Notes: a model not told the origin generated them from the sequence alone. A stretch of DNA of 64,000 nucleotides from Incurvaria masculella (GCA_946894095.1 OX335645.2:21971001-22035000); one strand, 5' to 3'; positions 1-11,139 are shown, numbered from the stretch's first letter. Translations and numbers: made by a program.

Positions 1-988
1 CTGTGAGAGTAGCACAAATTTGGTTTAAGCGTTTTCAATCCAGAAATTTTGATGTCAAAGATGCACGTCGCTCTGGTCGCCCTATTACGGATAAAATGGA
101 TGCCATTTTTGAAAAAGTGGAGCAAGATCGGCATATCAGTAGTTACGACGTAGCTGAAGAACTAGGAATTGACCACAAAACAGTTTTGGCGCATTTGAAA
201 AAAACTGGGTACACAAAAAAGCTCGATATTTGGGTACATCACGAGCTCACTGAAAGAAACCTAATGAACCGTGTACTCATTTGTGATTCTTTATTACGAC
301 GTAATGAAACCGAACCATTTTTGAAGAAGCTGATAACTGGTGATGAAAAGTGGATCACGTACGACAAGAACGTGCGAAAAAGGTCGTGGTCAAAGGCCGG
401 TCAAGCTTCACAGACTGTGGCGAAACCCTGGTTAACTCGCAACAAGGTGATGCTGTTTGTGTGGTGGGATTGGAAGGGCATTATTCATTATGAGCTGTTA
501 CCACCAGGCAGGACCATCGATTCTGAACTCTACTGCGAACAACTGATGAGATTAAAGCAAGAAGTTGAGAGAAAGCGGCCGGAATTAATCAACAGAAGGG
601 GTGTGGTTTTTCATCATGATAACGCTAGACCTCACACATCTTTAGCCACTCAGCAAAAAGTAAGAGAGTTTGGCTGGGAGGTGTTAATGCATCCGCCGTA
701 TAGTCCTGACCTTGCACCTTCAGATTTACACCTGTTTAGGTCTCTTCAGAATTCTTTAGGCAGTGTCAGGTTAACATCACGAGAGGACTGCCAAAACCAC
801 TTGTCGCGGTATATTGATCAGAAGTCCCAATATTTCTATAGCAATGGGATCATGTCCCTACCTACAAGATGGCAAAAAGTTATCGAACAAAATGGTACCT
901 ACATACTTTAGTTAAATGTAAATAAACCATATTAAAAAATGTTTTGAATTTTCTTAAAAAATGCGAAGAAACTTTTTCCCCAACCTAA
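1..988 (+). mobile_element. mariner (Tc1/mariner, D,D34D) element, 5' end outside window
   Basis: The element carries a transposase frame up to 911 and ends in a terminal inverted repeat at about 957-988, reading TTAGGTTGGGGAAAAAG on the minus strand. It is followed by TA (989-990), the expected mariner target site. Only the 3' part is in the window. It lies in the intron before the first visible diablo exon, 36 bp from that exon. The frame has no stop or frameshift, so the copy looks young. Confidence 0.93.
3..911 (+). CDS. mariner transposase (5' partial)
   Basis: This is a cut-and-paste DNA transposase of the mariner family. The visible 302 residues start inside the first helix-turn-helix (WFKRFQSRNF; SGRP linker). 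A second DNA-binding part follows (DVAEELGIDHKTV). The catalytic triad is complete: D in TGDEKWITYD, D in HHDNARPHT, and D in YSPDLAPSDLHLF with 34 residues between the last two, the D,D34D signature. The WVPHEL linker motif reads WVHHEL (P to H), and the usual Y after the third D is L; either could lower activity. Family transposases are about 340-350 residues, so roughly 40-50 N-terminal residues lie left of the window. It is a transposon gene within a host intron, on the same strand as the host gene. Confidence 0.92.
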   Translation: MRVAQIWFKRFQSRNFDVKDARRSGRPITDKMDAIFEKVEQDRHISSYDVAEELGIDHKTVLAHLKKTGYTKKLDIWVHHELTERNLMNRVLICDSLLRRNETEPFLKKLITGDEKWITYDKNVRKRSWSKAGQASQTVAKPWLTRNKVMLFVWWDWKGIIHYELLPPGRTIDSELYCEQLMRLKQEVERKRPELINRRGVVFHHDNARPHTSLATQQKVREFGWEVLMHPPYSPDLAPSDLHLFRSLQNSLGSVRLTSREDCQNHLSRYIDQKSQYFYSNGIMSLPTRWQKVIEQNGTYIL

Positions 989-1024
989 TACTTTGCACAA
1001 GTCTCAGTATCGATGTTGATGCAG

Positions 1025-4000
1025 GACATCTGCTGCGAGTTCCTCAAACGTCAGCTGGACTCGTCTAACTGCCTCGGCATCAGGGCGTTCGCCGACACGC
1101 ACTCGTGCCGCGAGCTGCTACGGATCGCCGACAAGTTCACGCAGCAGAACTTCCCCGAGGTCTGGCCGACCTTGACTTACTCTACCCAACATTACCCTCT
1201 TGAACTGTAATCGTCGCCCAAATGTTCTGAAGCCGGCCCTGGGATTGGAAGATCACTGTCTACTAATGTGCATAGGTAAAATTGTAAATCTATTAGGCAA
1301 AATAGAATAGCACTAAAAGGCAGGCCATTTAAATAAAATTTCCAGCAAACTTCCAAGCATGCTGTGCAAAATGCATTTGTGCGAGTGCCGAGTTCGCCGG
1401 AACAAATAAATTGTACACTGGAATATGAGCCGGTACCACGAATTATTTACTCTAATCAACACAGTTTTGTTGAAAATAATTACTTGGCGCTATAAGTACG
1501 CATTTTGCTGATGCCTTTATTTTGCCACAAAATTCAAGGATGCACACACGGTAAAGACTGGCACTAAGCTTTTCCGTATCGACATTACCATTAAGAATTC
1601 TGCCCAGATGGACAATACCTGTCTTCGCACCTCACGGCGCAATGGTACCAGCGTCGGAGCGGCCAGAGGTCATGCGTTCATTCCCCATCCCTTTAATCCA
1701 CCACTTTCTTTCTCTTTCTTAGTTCGATTATTGTATTTCACCCCGAATGCAAGCTATTCCATGGTTCGGAATCCATGTTAAACAGTGGTTCCCGTTTCCG
1801 TACTAGTCGGAAGGGTTAAGCACATCCAGGTTGGTAGATTCGCGTTGGTTGAAAAGATGGACGTAGCGACAATTTGACCATTTCCCGTATTTTTCATCCG
1901 GTTTAATGTAGCCTTGCTCATAAAGGAAGTTTCTGTATGTGGGTATGATATCAGCTATCAATGTAAAGTTACCTAAAAACAACAGATACAAAATGTTTAC
2001 TGTAGTATGAGGAGTCACAGAACTCGCTTATGGAAGAAAAAATCGGAGAACAGCTACAAATGCCCCAGTGGCAAAAGCGATAAAACTACGTGTTAATTGA
2101 TCGCCAGTCGCAGCTCAACCACGGAAACCTGCACGAGAATTAAATTTGGTCTTTTCAATGATGAAAAGCAACAATCACACTTGTAATGTCATGATGACTA
2201 CAAGGAAAATGTATGTCAGACACTAGGTCATAAGAATGCCGATTGGCAGCCTAATGTACAACGTCTCACAATGTATGTAGGCATTAATTGCTGATTGCAA
2301 CCATTGCATTTGTTTGACAAGTGGGTAACACAGTTTGCATCGAAATATAATTTGACAATTGACAAAATAAATTGTGTTACCACATGGCTCCTGTGCAATC
2401 AAACGTAAGGGTTTTAACGCAGCAACAGTATTGGAGACCCCAGTCTATCGGATTCAGTACATCAGTAACCACTTGTTTGAACGCACATGTACAAGAATCA
2501 CCACAATATAAAGTTCTACTACACAAACATGCACGAATCCCTCATGCGAGCTACCAAGATCAACCCAATATACCTGAGATCACTATGGTTGATGAATCCG
2601 ACCACATCGGCAGGTGATGGAGAGCGAGGAGTTCCTCCTGCTGCCGGCGGCGCAGCTCGTGGACATCGTCTCCTCGGACGAGCTGAACGTGCGCAACGAG
2701 GAGCAGACCTTCACCGCCGTCATGTCCTGGGTCAAGTACAATGTGGCGGAGCGCAGGCAGCATCTAGCGCAGGTAACCTCTTGAACTATGGACATGACCG
2801 CATCGGCAGCTCATGGAGAGCGAGGAGTTCCTCCTCCTAGCAGGGGCGCCGCTCGTAGACATTGTCTCCTCTGATGAGCTTAATGTGCGCAACAAGGAGC
2901 AGACCTAACTGACTCTGCGTTTGTGCTCCCGGTTGATACCATTGAATCAACGATGGTCGAAGCGGCAATGAAAATTATCAACGTTTTGCATTTACCTTAA
3001 TTAAGCCATGCAATGTAAGGAAAGTCTTGGTATGGCACCTAGTCTCCATGTGGTGTTTTGGGCTAATATCATGGCAGTAGGTGTAGGCAGTATCCAGTTT
3101 TATCATGCAACACGTTTTTCCTACCATATCCTTCCGCTTATTGGAAGAACAGAATCTACTGTTTTACATTCTTGAATCCAGGTTACAAATCTCTTTACCC
3201 ACATATGCTACAAATAACTTGACTTTCAGTACAGTTTCTTCTTGCATGGACTGCCTAGCTTCACAGCCCAGTTTGGCTTTTCTAACACTGCGTTTTCGTG
3301 ATCACAAATCTGATGGTTTTTTATCCCAAAATAAGTGGTTTGTACCCTGGCACCCCGACGATAGGTGTCTAAGTCTCTCTCCCTGACAGGTGCTGCAACA
3401 CGTGCGGCTACCGCTGCTAAGTCCCAAGTTCCTGGTGGGCACGGTGAGCTCGGAGCTGCTGATCCGCTCGGACGACGCGTGCCGCGACCTGCTCGACGAG
3501 GCCAAGAACTACCTGCTGCTGCCTCAGGAGCGCCCGCTGATGCAGGGACCGCGCACGCGCCCCCGCAAGCCTACGCGTCGCGGTGAGATTGGGTCGGGTT
3601 AGGTTAAGTTGTCGACGTGATCCTTGAACACATTTTCTAAGAATATTTTTTTCTTCTCTGTGAAGGCTCGGCTCTCGTCCCGCGCACACCACATTGCCTA
3701 AAACTGGTCCAATATAGAGTATATTGGACCAGTTTCATCTAGCTTCTCATTCTTGGGCGCTACAACCGTTTACTTTGTTACTAATTCTTCTCCGGCGCAG
3801 TCTTGTAACTTGGTTAGGGCTATGAGGGAACTATCGTTTAGCCCTGCTCATTTATAAAAGCTATCTTTAAGCTCTTCTGATTTTCTCAATTCTGAACTAA
3901 GAACAATCAAAACTAGTCTCATAATTTCAGTTTTGGGAAATTTTTCATTAAAAAAAATTATTTTGGAAATGGTGGAATTTTGTCAATGAATGCTTGGACA

Positions 4001-7000
4001 GTTAGTAATTTTCTCGAGACACATATTTATGAGCGTACATGCATATTCCAGGCGAGGTTCTGTTCGCCGTGGGCGGGTGGTGTTCGGGCGACGCGATCGC
4101 GTCCGTGGAGCGTTTCGACCCGCAAACGGCCGAGTGGAAGATGGTGGCACCAATGTCCAAAAGGCGCTGCGGCGTAGGCGTCGCCGTGCTAGCCGACCTG
4201 CTGTACGCTGTTGGCGGACACGACGGTCAGAGCTATCTCAACAGGTCTGTTTACTGTTTTGTATTTACCATCACTCTCAGCCGAATAAACTACTTTTCGT
4301 TAGTCTTAGTTTCGGTTACGACTATTTATCTCAGCCTGAGTCAGCCATTAATCCGTCAATAATCCTGAATTTGACCAGGATGTCTCAACCAGCGAATATG
4401 AATGGACGGGAGTAGAAAACGAAACTCATCTGTATGGGCACAGAGTAGCCATTTTTATATAAAAATATGGAAGTTCCGGCAACCCAGTTCGGTTACGAAT
4501 TCCTACTACTCGAGTTCAAAGACATAAGAATATCACAGCACATAATTTATTGCAACAAACATTCGATGTTGCTCGTCCCGAGTTCGCAAGCGACATAACA
4601 ATGTATTGGTCTAACTCATGGCTGCGCTGCTGCTATATTATTATTTCGTTAGCTCCTCTCGTCCGTCCATGCTCGCTGGTGTCAACCTCGTCGAGAGATG
4701 TCATGCTAATCTCTGATGACGCGTCGTCCGCAGCATCGAGCGGTACGACCCGCAGACGAACCAGTGGTGCGGCGAGGTGGCACCGACGTCGTCGTGTCGC
4801 ACGTCTGTGGGCGTTGCCGTGCTGGAGGGAGCGCTGTACGCGGTCGGCGGACAGGACGGCGTGCAATGTCTCAACCACGTTGAGAGATATGAACCCAAGG
4901 AAAACAAGTGGTGCAAGGTATTATTATTTATTTATATACACTAGCAGCATGAAACTGATGCGTGTACTTCACGTGCACTTTTTTAAATATCTTTAATAGT
5001 TTTTTTGTTTCTGTTATACTTATTAGTTTTATTTTTGTTCAAATGTTTGTCAAGTGGATTTTTAAAACTGTTTACTGATACAGCACTTATTACTTCTTGT
5101 GGTAGCTTGTTCCAAGAGTCCACTACTCTGTTAGTTAGAAAGTACTTTCCTGGGTTGGAATTGGAACTAGTTCGGTTTAGTTTTCAGGAATGTCCACGGA
5201 GTTTCTCGATGGTGTTCATTGTATACATTGAATTAAAGTTGGCTACGTCGTAATGACCATTTAATATTTTAAAAGTTTCGATGAGGTCTCCTCTTTGTCT
5301 TGTACGTACCTGTGACATGTGACGTATTTTTACTGTTAACTTTTTGTCTGATTTCATATACAGCCCTTGTTTATTGTTAGTTGTCATTGCGCCTATCTTT
5401 TGTACTAGCTTTTGCACATGGAAAATTTTATGGGGATAAACTATCCGGACGGGCAGTGCCTGCTCAACGCAGTCCAGCGCTATGTTTAGATACATGTACA
5501 CGTGTGTAGGTGGCGGCCATGACGACACGGCGGCTCGGCGTGGCGGTGGCGGTGCTCGGCGGCATGCTGTATGCGGTGGGCGGTTCCGACGGGCAGTGCC
5601 CGCTCAACACCGTCGAGCGATACGACCCGCGCCAGAACAAGTGGACGCCCGTCGCGCCCATGTCCACGCGCCGCAAACACCTCGGCTGCGCCGTGTTCAA
5701 TAATCAGATCTACGCAGTCGGAGGACGCGACGACTGCACAGAACTTTCCAGGTCAATGATTTGATAATTATTTTTATAGACTTTGCACCATTTGTTTTCT
5801 ATGAGAAGGCATTTTGATTGATTGGTTTTCGGCAGTCGACTTGATCTTTGTCTCCCTCTGCCTCTAACTTGCCTTAAGGTGGGCCATCCCGCTCAACTCC
5901 CCATACAAACGGGGAAAGAACATCACGGTCATATTTCTTGTCCCATCCCATCCAGATCCTAAATTTTGCTCAAAATATCTTTATTTGATCTAACTAGATG
6001 TCTGATGACCGTTGGCATTGTAAAATTGTGTTTGGTTTCTAAGTTATAAGGTCCGAAAATTCGAATATTTCGCGCGTTTTATACAATAACTTTGGAGGTG
6101 GATTACGTAATGATAAAGTATGAACATCTTAAAAGCATTAGTCATCAGACATAGCTTATTTAATCAAGATTTATAATCTATTTGGTTTTTCTTAGATTTT
6201 TGACTACAGCGGTCGTGGTTTACTTTCAGCTATAAGTTGTTTTGTAATTAAAATTTTCATAAATCTTACCTAATCATACACTATGCACATTGTCTTTTTT
6301 GTGGACATGTTGAATCTTCCTCAGCACGGAGCCTGTCTTTTTCTTTGAAACAGAGAAGGTCCCAGAGCGCAACAGCACGGTTTTGTACCGTGTCTGCTAA
6401 TGAGTTAGTCCCGCCGGGTTGGGCCACCTTAAGGTGCCTTTCCTCATACCTATAACCTGGGAGTCTTCAATCGTAATTTGAACAAGCTCAATAGCTTAGC
6501 GATAATCCGCTGCTATGGTGCCTCATTGAGCTTGGTTACGGGAGGCGAGGTATATTTGGTTTTTCTGAGCACCTTCGGTCCTCAGCACAGCTACCCATAC
6601 CAGTATTTCATAACAAAAACTACTAGGCCTATGTCTAAGGTCACTATTGACATTCACCATATTAAGTTACAATAAACACTAACACTTAACTATTTTATAC
6701 TATTAATATTTTGATTTAGTTTAGTATCAAACCAAAAAATTTACGGTACAAATTAAAAAGAATACCAATGTGCTCTTAGTACACTCTGTACTAGTAGTAC
6801 AGAGTGTACTAACACTAGTAACAATCTGTTTTGGGTGGAATTAATCGAGTTGTTAACATTCTGTTTGTTCTGATAAATAACTATATTTTTTGCCAGCGCT
6901 GAGAGATACAATCCCCACACAAACTCGTGGAGTCCCATCGTGGCGATGACGTCGCGGCGCAGCGGCGTCGGGCTCGCCGTCGTCAACGGGCAGCTATACG

Positions 7001-8319
7001 CGGTGGGCGGCTTCGACGGCACCGCGTACCTCAAGTCGATAGAGGTGTTCGACCCGGACTCGAACCAGTGGCGGCTGTGCGGCGCCATGAACTACCGGCG
7101 GCTCGGCGGCGGCGTCGGCGTCATGCGCGCGCCGCACACCGACACCAACTACATATGGTGAGAGCACCTCCCGCAATTTCTATACCCAGTCCACATATAT
7201 GCGTGTGGGTTCCATCTCGAAATTATTTGTGAAAGTCGAGTCCTCTTTTAAGGTGGCTCAACCCGGCGGGACTAATTCATTCGCGGGCACGGTACAAAAC
7301 CGTGCTGTAGCGCTCTGAGACCTTCTCTGTTTAAAAAAAAAGACAGGCTCCGTGATGAGGAAGATGCAACATGTCCACAAAAAAGATAATGTGCATAGTG
7401 TATGATTTGGTAAGATTTACGAATATTTTGATTTCAAAACGACTTATAGCTAAAAGTAAACCACGACCGCTGTAGTCAAAAATCTAACAAAAACCAAATA
7501 GATTATAAATCTTGATTAAATAAGCTATGTCTGATGACTAATCTTTTTAAGATTTTCTTACTTTATCATTGCGTAATAAACCACCAAAGTTATTGTGTAA
7601 AACGCGCGAAAAATTCGAACTTTCGGACCTTATAATTTAGAAACCGAACACAATTTTACAATGCCAACGGTCATCAGACATCTCGTTCAACAAATAAAGC
7701 TCTTTTGAGCAAAATTTGGGATCTCTGATAAGAAATATGGGCGTTATCTTCTTTCCCCGTTTGTATGGGGAGTTGAGCGGGTTGGGCCACCTTAAGTGGA
7801 TCTCATAGCGCTATGTTTGGTAGGGTTTAAATAGCACTGTCATTTAAGTTTTTGAGAATGCAGCGTTTTGGTATTTTCGTCGTTTGATAACATCTCTAAG
7901 GTTTCTTTAAGTTCAATCCGAAGTTATGGTGGGATCAGAGCTTGTAGTCGTACTTTGCACTTAAATTGGAGTTGACCCCAAACCGATCGACTAGCATTTT
8001 CAAATGTATGGAGATGTGCGATGTCCGATGTGCCATAATCAACAGGAACGTCTTGACCTGGCAACTATTTACCTAGAAAATGACGTTTGATTTGTTGACA
8101 CTAGATTTTATGTCAACAATTTTCTAAAAAACTGAGAATTAATCATATCTTTCTATTTTCATGTTAAACGTGAATCAAACTATTTTATTGCAAAAATAAA
8201 AAAATACCAGTGCTTTTTCCAAAGAAAGAACCTTAGAAGTGTATGATTACCATTAGTTAAGTTGTGACTCCAGAAGGTTTGTGTTGTGTTGCAGGAGCCG
8301 CAAGGACTCGGTGGTGTGA
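1025..8319 (+). CDS. dbo: Kelch-like protein diablo (KLHL20 family), BACK-Kelch part, eight exons
   Basis: This is a substrate adaptor of the Cullin-3 ubiquitin ligase (family knowledge). Exons by splice site and phase: 1025-1159, 2614-2772, 3390-3582, 4052-4244, 4734-4917, 5510-5751, 6897-7157, 8295-8319; 1392 bp, 463 residues plus stop. The BACK domain covers the first three exons ([17 protein letters not shown], then [13 protein letters not shown], then [16 protein letters not shown]). Six kelch blades follow, each with a GG motif: AVGGW, AVGGH, AVGGQ, AVGGS, AVGGR, AVGGF. The BTB domain lies upstream of the window. The first exon boundary is the least certain: an alternative acceptor sits at about 1007, and the donor after 1159 (GAG|GTCTGG) is weak. 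The last exon adds SRKDSVV; without its splice the frame stops after YIW. Near-invariant family residues throughout make the identity secure. Confidence 0.95.
1640..1980 (+). repeat. tRNA-derived SINE, diverged copy
   Basis: It shares the SINE core seen in full at 20494-20910: the ATGGTTCGGAATCCATG block, the GGTTGGTA block, and GTAGCCTTGCTCATAAAGG. Ends are approximate. It lies in the intron after the first visible diablo exon. Confidence 0.6.
2783..2907 (+). pseudogene. Fossil duplicate of diablo exon 2
   Basis: This begins 11 bp after the true exon 2 and repeats its acceptor region (ACTATGG...GCATCGGCAG) and first ~100 coding bases. Translation in the exon frame gives [19 protein letters not shown] and [12 protein letters not shown], then TAA, against EEQTFTAV in the parent. 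There are many substitutions but no frameshift before the stop. It cannot replace exon 2 because the stop falls inside the BACK domain and no donor follows. Confidence 0.88.
2927..3105 (+). repeat. SINE 3'-end fragment
   Basis: It matches the 3' half of the family (GATGGTCGAAGCGGCAATGA, then TGGCACCTAGT, then GGGCTAATATCAT). It sits between the exon 2 fossil and exon 3. Ends are approximate. Confidence 0.55.
3701..3735. repeat. Perfect 16-bp hairpin in diablo intron 3
   Basis: The arms AAACTGGTCCAATATA and TATATTGGACCAGTTT are exact reverse complements around a 3-base GAG loop. No transposon ends were recognised around it. Confidence 0.85.
4286..4340. repeat. Fragment of the CRE-containing foldback family
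   Basis: The CTACTTTTCGTTAGTCTTAG and GACTATTTATCTCAGCC blocks match the foldback cluster at 47041-47760. It starts about 40 bp after the exon 4 donor of diablo. Confidence 0.7.
5030..5410 (-). mobile_element. Non-LTR retrotransposon C-terminal fragment
   Basis: The minus strand encodes [19 protein letters not shown] and, in a neighbouring stretch, [19 protein letters not shown]. This is the typical tail of CR1/jockey-like reverse transcriptases. It is interrupted by stops, so it is a dead fragment in diablo intron 5. Confidence 0.75.
5443..5486 (+). pseudogene. Fossil fragment of diablo exon 6
   Basis: About 42 bp encode [14 protein letters not shown] and then a stop. They match [14 protein letters not shown] inside exon 6 (SDG at 5584-5592). 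The piece lies upstream of its parent exon and next to the LINE fragment. It is too short to act as an exon. Confidence 0.75.
5874..6432 (-). mobile_element. TTAA-flanked MITE, copy 1 (inverted)
   Basis: It is bounded by TTAA on both sides with ends TTAAGGTGG and CCACCTTAA. The interior matches the copies at 7248-7795 and 35661-36210 in reverse orientation. It has no coding capacity. The TTAA target suggests a piggyBac-like mobilising transposase, but the terminus (GGTGG) is not the classic CCC start, so the superfamily is left open. Confidence 0.9.
6778..6810. repeat. 16-bp palindrome in diablo intron 6
   Basis: AGTACACTCTGTACTA (6778-6793) and its exact reverse complement (6795-6810) flank a single G. 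It lies 87 bp before exon 7. Confidence 0.85.
7248..7795 (+). mobile_element. TTAA-flanked MITE, copy 2
   Basis: Same family as 5874-6432 in the opposite orientation, again between TTAA sites. It starts 90 bp after the diablo exon 7 donor, so exon 7 sits between two inverted copies of the same ~550-bp sequence. Confidence 0.9.
7945..8040 (+). repeat. Fragment of the ~340-bp foldback MITE
   Basis: CCAAACCGATCGACTAGCAT and the following ATGTATGGAGATG match the ends of the elements at 41351-41685 and 55197-55540. It is a degraded single end. Confidence 0.6.
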
Positions 8320-8544
8320 GATCTGGTCGCTCCGGTGGTCGGAGTGTGTGTGTGTGTCTGGTGGTCCGGGGGTTAGGCGAGAGCAAGGACTCTATACGAG
8401 GGGTGGGTGTAAATTATTTGTCTTAGAAATTATGAAAAAGTGAATTCTGTAGCTATTGTTGAACTAAAATGAATTTAAATGTTCATTCAAACTGACAAAT
8501 TTATTATAAAATATTTTATTTCAATGATGTCTATTATTTACTAC

Positions 8545-8550
8545 AATAAA
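8545..8550 (+). promoter_or_regulatory. Candidate poly(A) signal for diablo
   Basis: An AATAAA lies 226 bp after the diablo stop in AT-rich sequence. It is the first clear signal downstream of the terminal exon. Confidence 0.5.
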
Positions 8551-9261
8551 TAGGTTTTTTATACCTATATACTTAAAATATAATTAAATTTGCGAAGTAT
8601 ACAGTAGAGTCCGTGCAAAAAGATAATTGCATATCATTTCAGGGTGCTAAAAGACTGTATTTTTACTTTGACAATACTCCCACGTCATTACAGTTCATCA
8701 GTAAATATCTTGATACTGAATATGAGAAATACCCCACGAATATAAAAAAAAAATCTGGACGAAACGACTAGTAGAAACCAAATGCGTTTACATAGATAAA
8801 ATAAAAACATAACCAATACATAATTCATTTAGAGTGTCGTGACAGTTATCACTACTTAAGAAAATAAGTTTGACATTTGAAAGGTTGCTGGGTTGGGTTT
8901 CCATGTAAAAATCACAATGTAAGTTCCTTTGTGTGACACGACAGTTCTCTTTCTGCACATACCCTAACAAGGATAACATTAGAAAATTATAACAGAATTG
9001 AGCACAAATCAATAAATCTTTGAGCCAAAATTAACACGGAAAAAGTAAATTTAACAAAGCGTAACTAACGCTTATATCTACTATAATTTACATCTTTTGT
9101 CATTTGTGCAAAAATATTGACTTAAATAAAATCCAGAACTGTTTCCGGAAATTGAACTGATATCGAAATAGAAAATATTAATCCTTACTCGTATTTTTTT
9201 ATTAGTTCATGTATGCTAGTGTAAAATTCCGTGTCACCTATAATTAGCACAATTGCGCAAC
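8551..9261. other. AT-rich intergenic DNA
   Basis: I see no gene, RNA or recognisable repeat here. It is probably the rest of the diablo 3' region and spacer. Confidence 0.5.
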
Positions 9262-9553
9262 GAGGCAATCCGCCGACGTACCAAAGTAGTCGATATTGGA
9301 CACCGGGTGGCTAAGCTCAAGTAGCAGTGGGCTAGTTATGTCAGCCGAAGAGACGATGACCGTTGGAGTAACCGTGTCCTACACTGGCGGCCGTGGACAG
9401 GAAAACGGAGTGTGGGAAGACCACCCGCCAGGTGGGACGACGACCTCAAGTGCGTCGGCGGAAAGCAGTGGTTCCGTACCGCTGAAGGCCGGGAGGACTG
9501 GAGGAAAATTGGAGAGGCGTATGTCCAGCAGTGGACGCAAGCACGCTGACTGA
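9262..9553 (+). mobile_element. RTE-type non-LTR retrotransposon, reverse transcriptase 3' tail
   Basis: The frame reads HRVAKLK-stop-QWASYV, then RRDDDRWSNRVLHWRPWTG, then KRSVGRPPARWDDDL and IGEAYVQQWTQ. This is the conserved tail of lepidopteran RTE-like reverse transcriptases. The in-frame TAG makes it a dead fragment. Confidence 0.85.
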
Positions 9554-10590
9554 CTGATTTAAATGAGCAATTCTTGTAAGGATGTAAGTATATTTAATCT
9601 TTATTTACTGGTTTCTTGGAAACGGCTCTTAACGATTTGGATATAATTTTTTATTTAGATATTTTTTTATTTTCTCAATTTATTTTTTTATCATCCTGGC
9701 AAAAATAATAAATAATAAATTAGCTTTTTCCATAGAGTCATCTCTTATGTCTGTAAAGATTTTGCTTATGCTATACAGCCATCACTCAACATCCTCTACG
9801 CATGATGGTCGTCTTCCTGCTTCACAATATGTTAAAAATGTCTTGTAGGCATGGTATCTTATTTCACGTGCAAACTCTTTTAATTGTTTCTGTTCATGTT
9901 GAAATCTGTACCATCATTTACTGCAATTTTCGTAAAAAATATCACAGTAGAGAACAATTCATCGAATAATTTTTAACATTTTAGTTTCACTTGTCACCGC
10001 TTTCTACTCTTTCTTGCCGCATATTACAGACATATTACAGATGGACCTGCGCTCCTTATAGGTTTAAATATTGCATTGATATTAGCAACTCAACAACAGA
10101 TACCCAGGAATATCTTATAGAATAACTATGACAGCATAATTTTCTCGAATTCCTTTAATACATTTTTCGAAAACTGAGAATATTGCCTATACAAAAGGAC
10201 AAACAAATGTTTGTCAAAGTTTGTATAATGGACAAACACAATTTCCACAATGCAGAAATAAACAGTTTATTTTAATTTTAAAACTAATTTCGCTTTGAGA
10301 CTTTTTGCTACCTACCAGTAGCGGGCGTTTCCACTGGTCTTCAAAAACGTTTGTAACGGTTGTTGCTGATGCCGATAGCCGTTTGCGAAAACTGTTGCTC
10401 TCCCTTCTCCTTTTTTTTTTTTGTTTTGTTTGGTAGAGGTTTTGTTACTATGTAGTTATCGCAAACAATTAAGAAGTCAGACAAAACTTTTTATCCTCGA
10501 CAAAATAATCCCCAGAAATAATATAACACAAATGATAAATAAACATTATTATCATTTATTTTATATGCCTATTAGCATTTAGAAATACTA
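9554..10590. other. AT-rich intergenic DNA
   Basis: No gene or named repeat is recognised; there are only simple A/T runs. Confidence 0.45.
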
Positions 10591-10599
10591 ATCGTTGGA

Positions 10600-10965
10600 C
10601 TTTTTCTGTATGCAAACCACAACGGCGGTCGTTAACAATGTAGCCCCTCTTCGACTACAGTGCGCACTGCGCGCGCGCATTACAGTTTCGGCGGTAACCG
10701 GCGGTAAAGAGTCGCAGGCTACAAGCCGCAACAAAGTAATTATTAGTATTATTAACTATAACTCGTAACTCCAGTTACGAGAGTCGCCGGCTCCAAGCCT
10801 CAACCGACGTTACCGCTACTGCCGCCCGCCATTGCGAAAGCGAGACAGTCGCGGCTGGCGGGTCGTTGCGTCTAGACGGCTTGCAACCTACGGGCTTTCG
10901 TTGGGGCGCCGCGGGCGCGATCCAGTGCGCTACAAGAAATTTGTAGCGGCCATACTGCTCGGCGT
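10600..10965. other. GC-rich, hairpin-rich island
   Basis: A CpG-rich patch in AT-rich surroundings with small inverted repeats (CGTAACTCCAGTTACG; CTACAAGAAATTTGTAG). There is no convincing frame or splice site. It could be a degraded repeat or a promoter-like island. Confidence 0.3.
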
Positions 10966-11076
10966 AAAATGAATACTTCGTTTTTACACTAGTAACAGTT
11001 ATACGAACCCATTTCTCATTTCTCGTCCCACGACTACTACCTACATATAACTTTTTTGTCTAACTATGGGCTCCTA

Positions 11077-11082
11077 TTTATT
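11077..11082 (-). promoter_or_regulatory. Candidate poly(A) signal of the TXNDC3-like gene
   Basis: AATAAA on the minus strand, 57 bp after the stop codon at 11140. Confidence 0.65.
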
Positions 11083-11139
11083 TCATCGAGAAAATTTCCT
11101 GTTTGTGATTAATAACGGCCTCACCACAACCGATACCGC

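Noticed and set aside
1013..1210. Reading diablo upstream of 1025 as coding (MLMQ...)
   Set aside because: The residues before GAC do not resemble the family, and the frame runs into the mariner target site. An acceptor at 1024 fits better.
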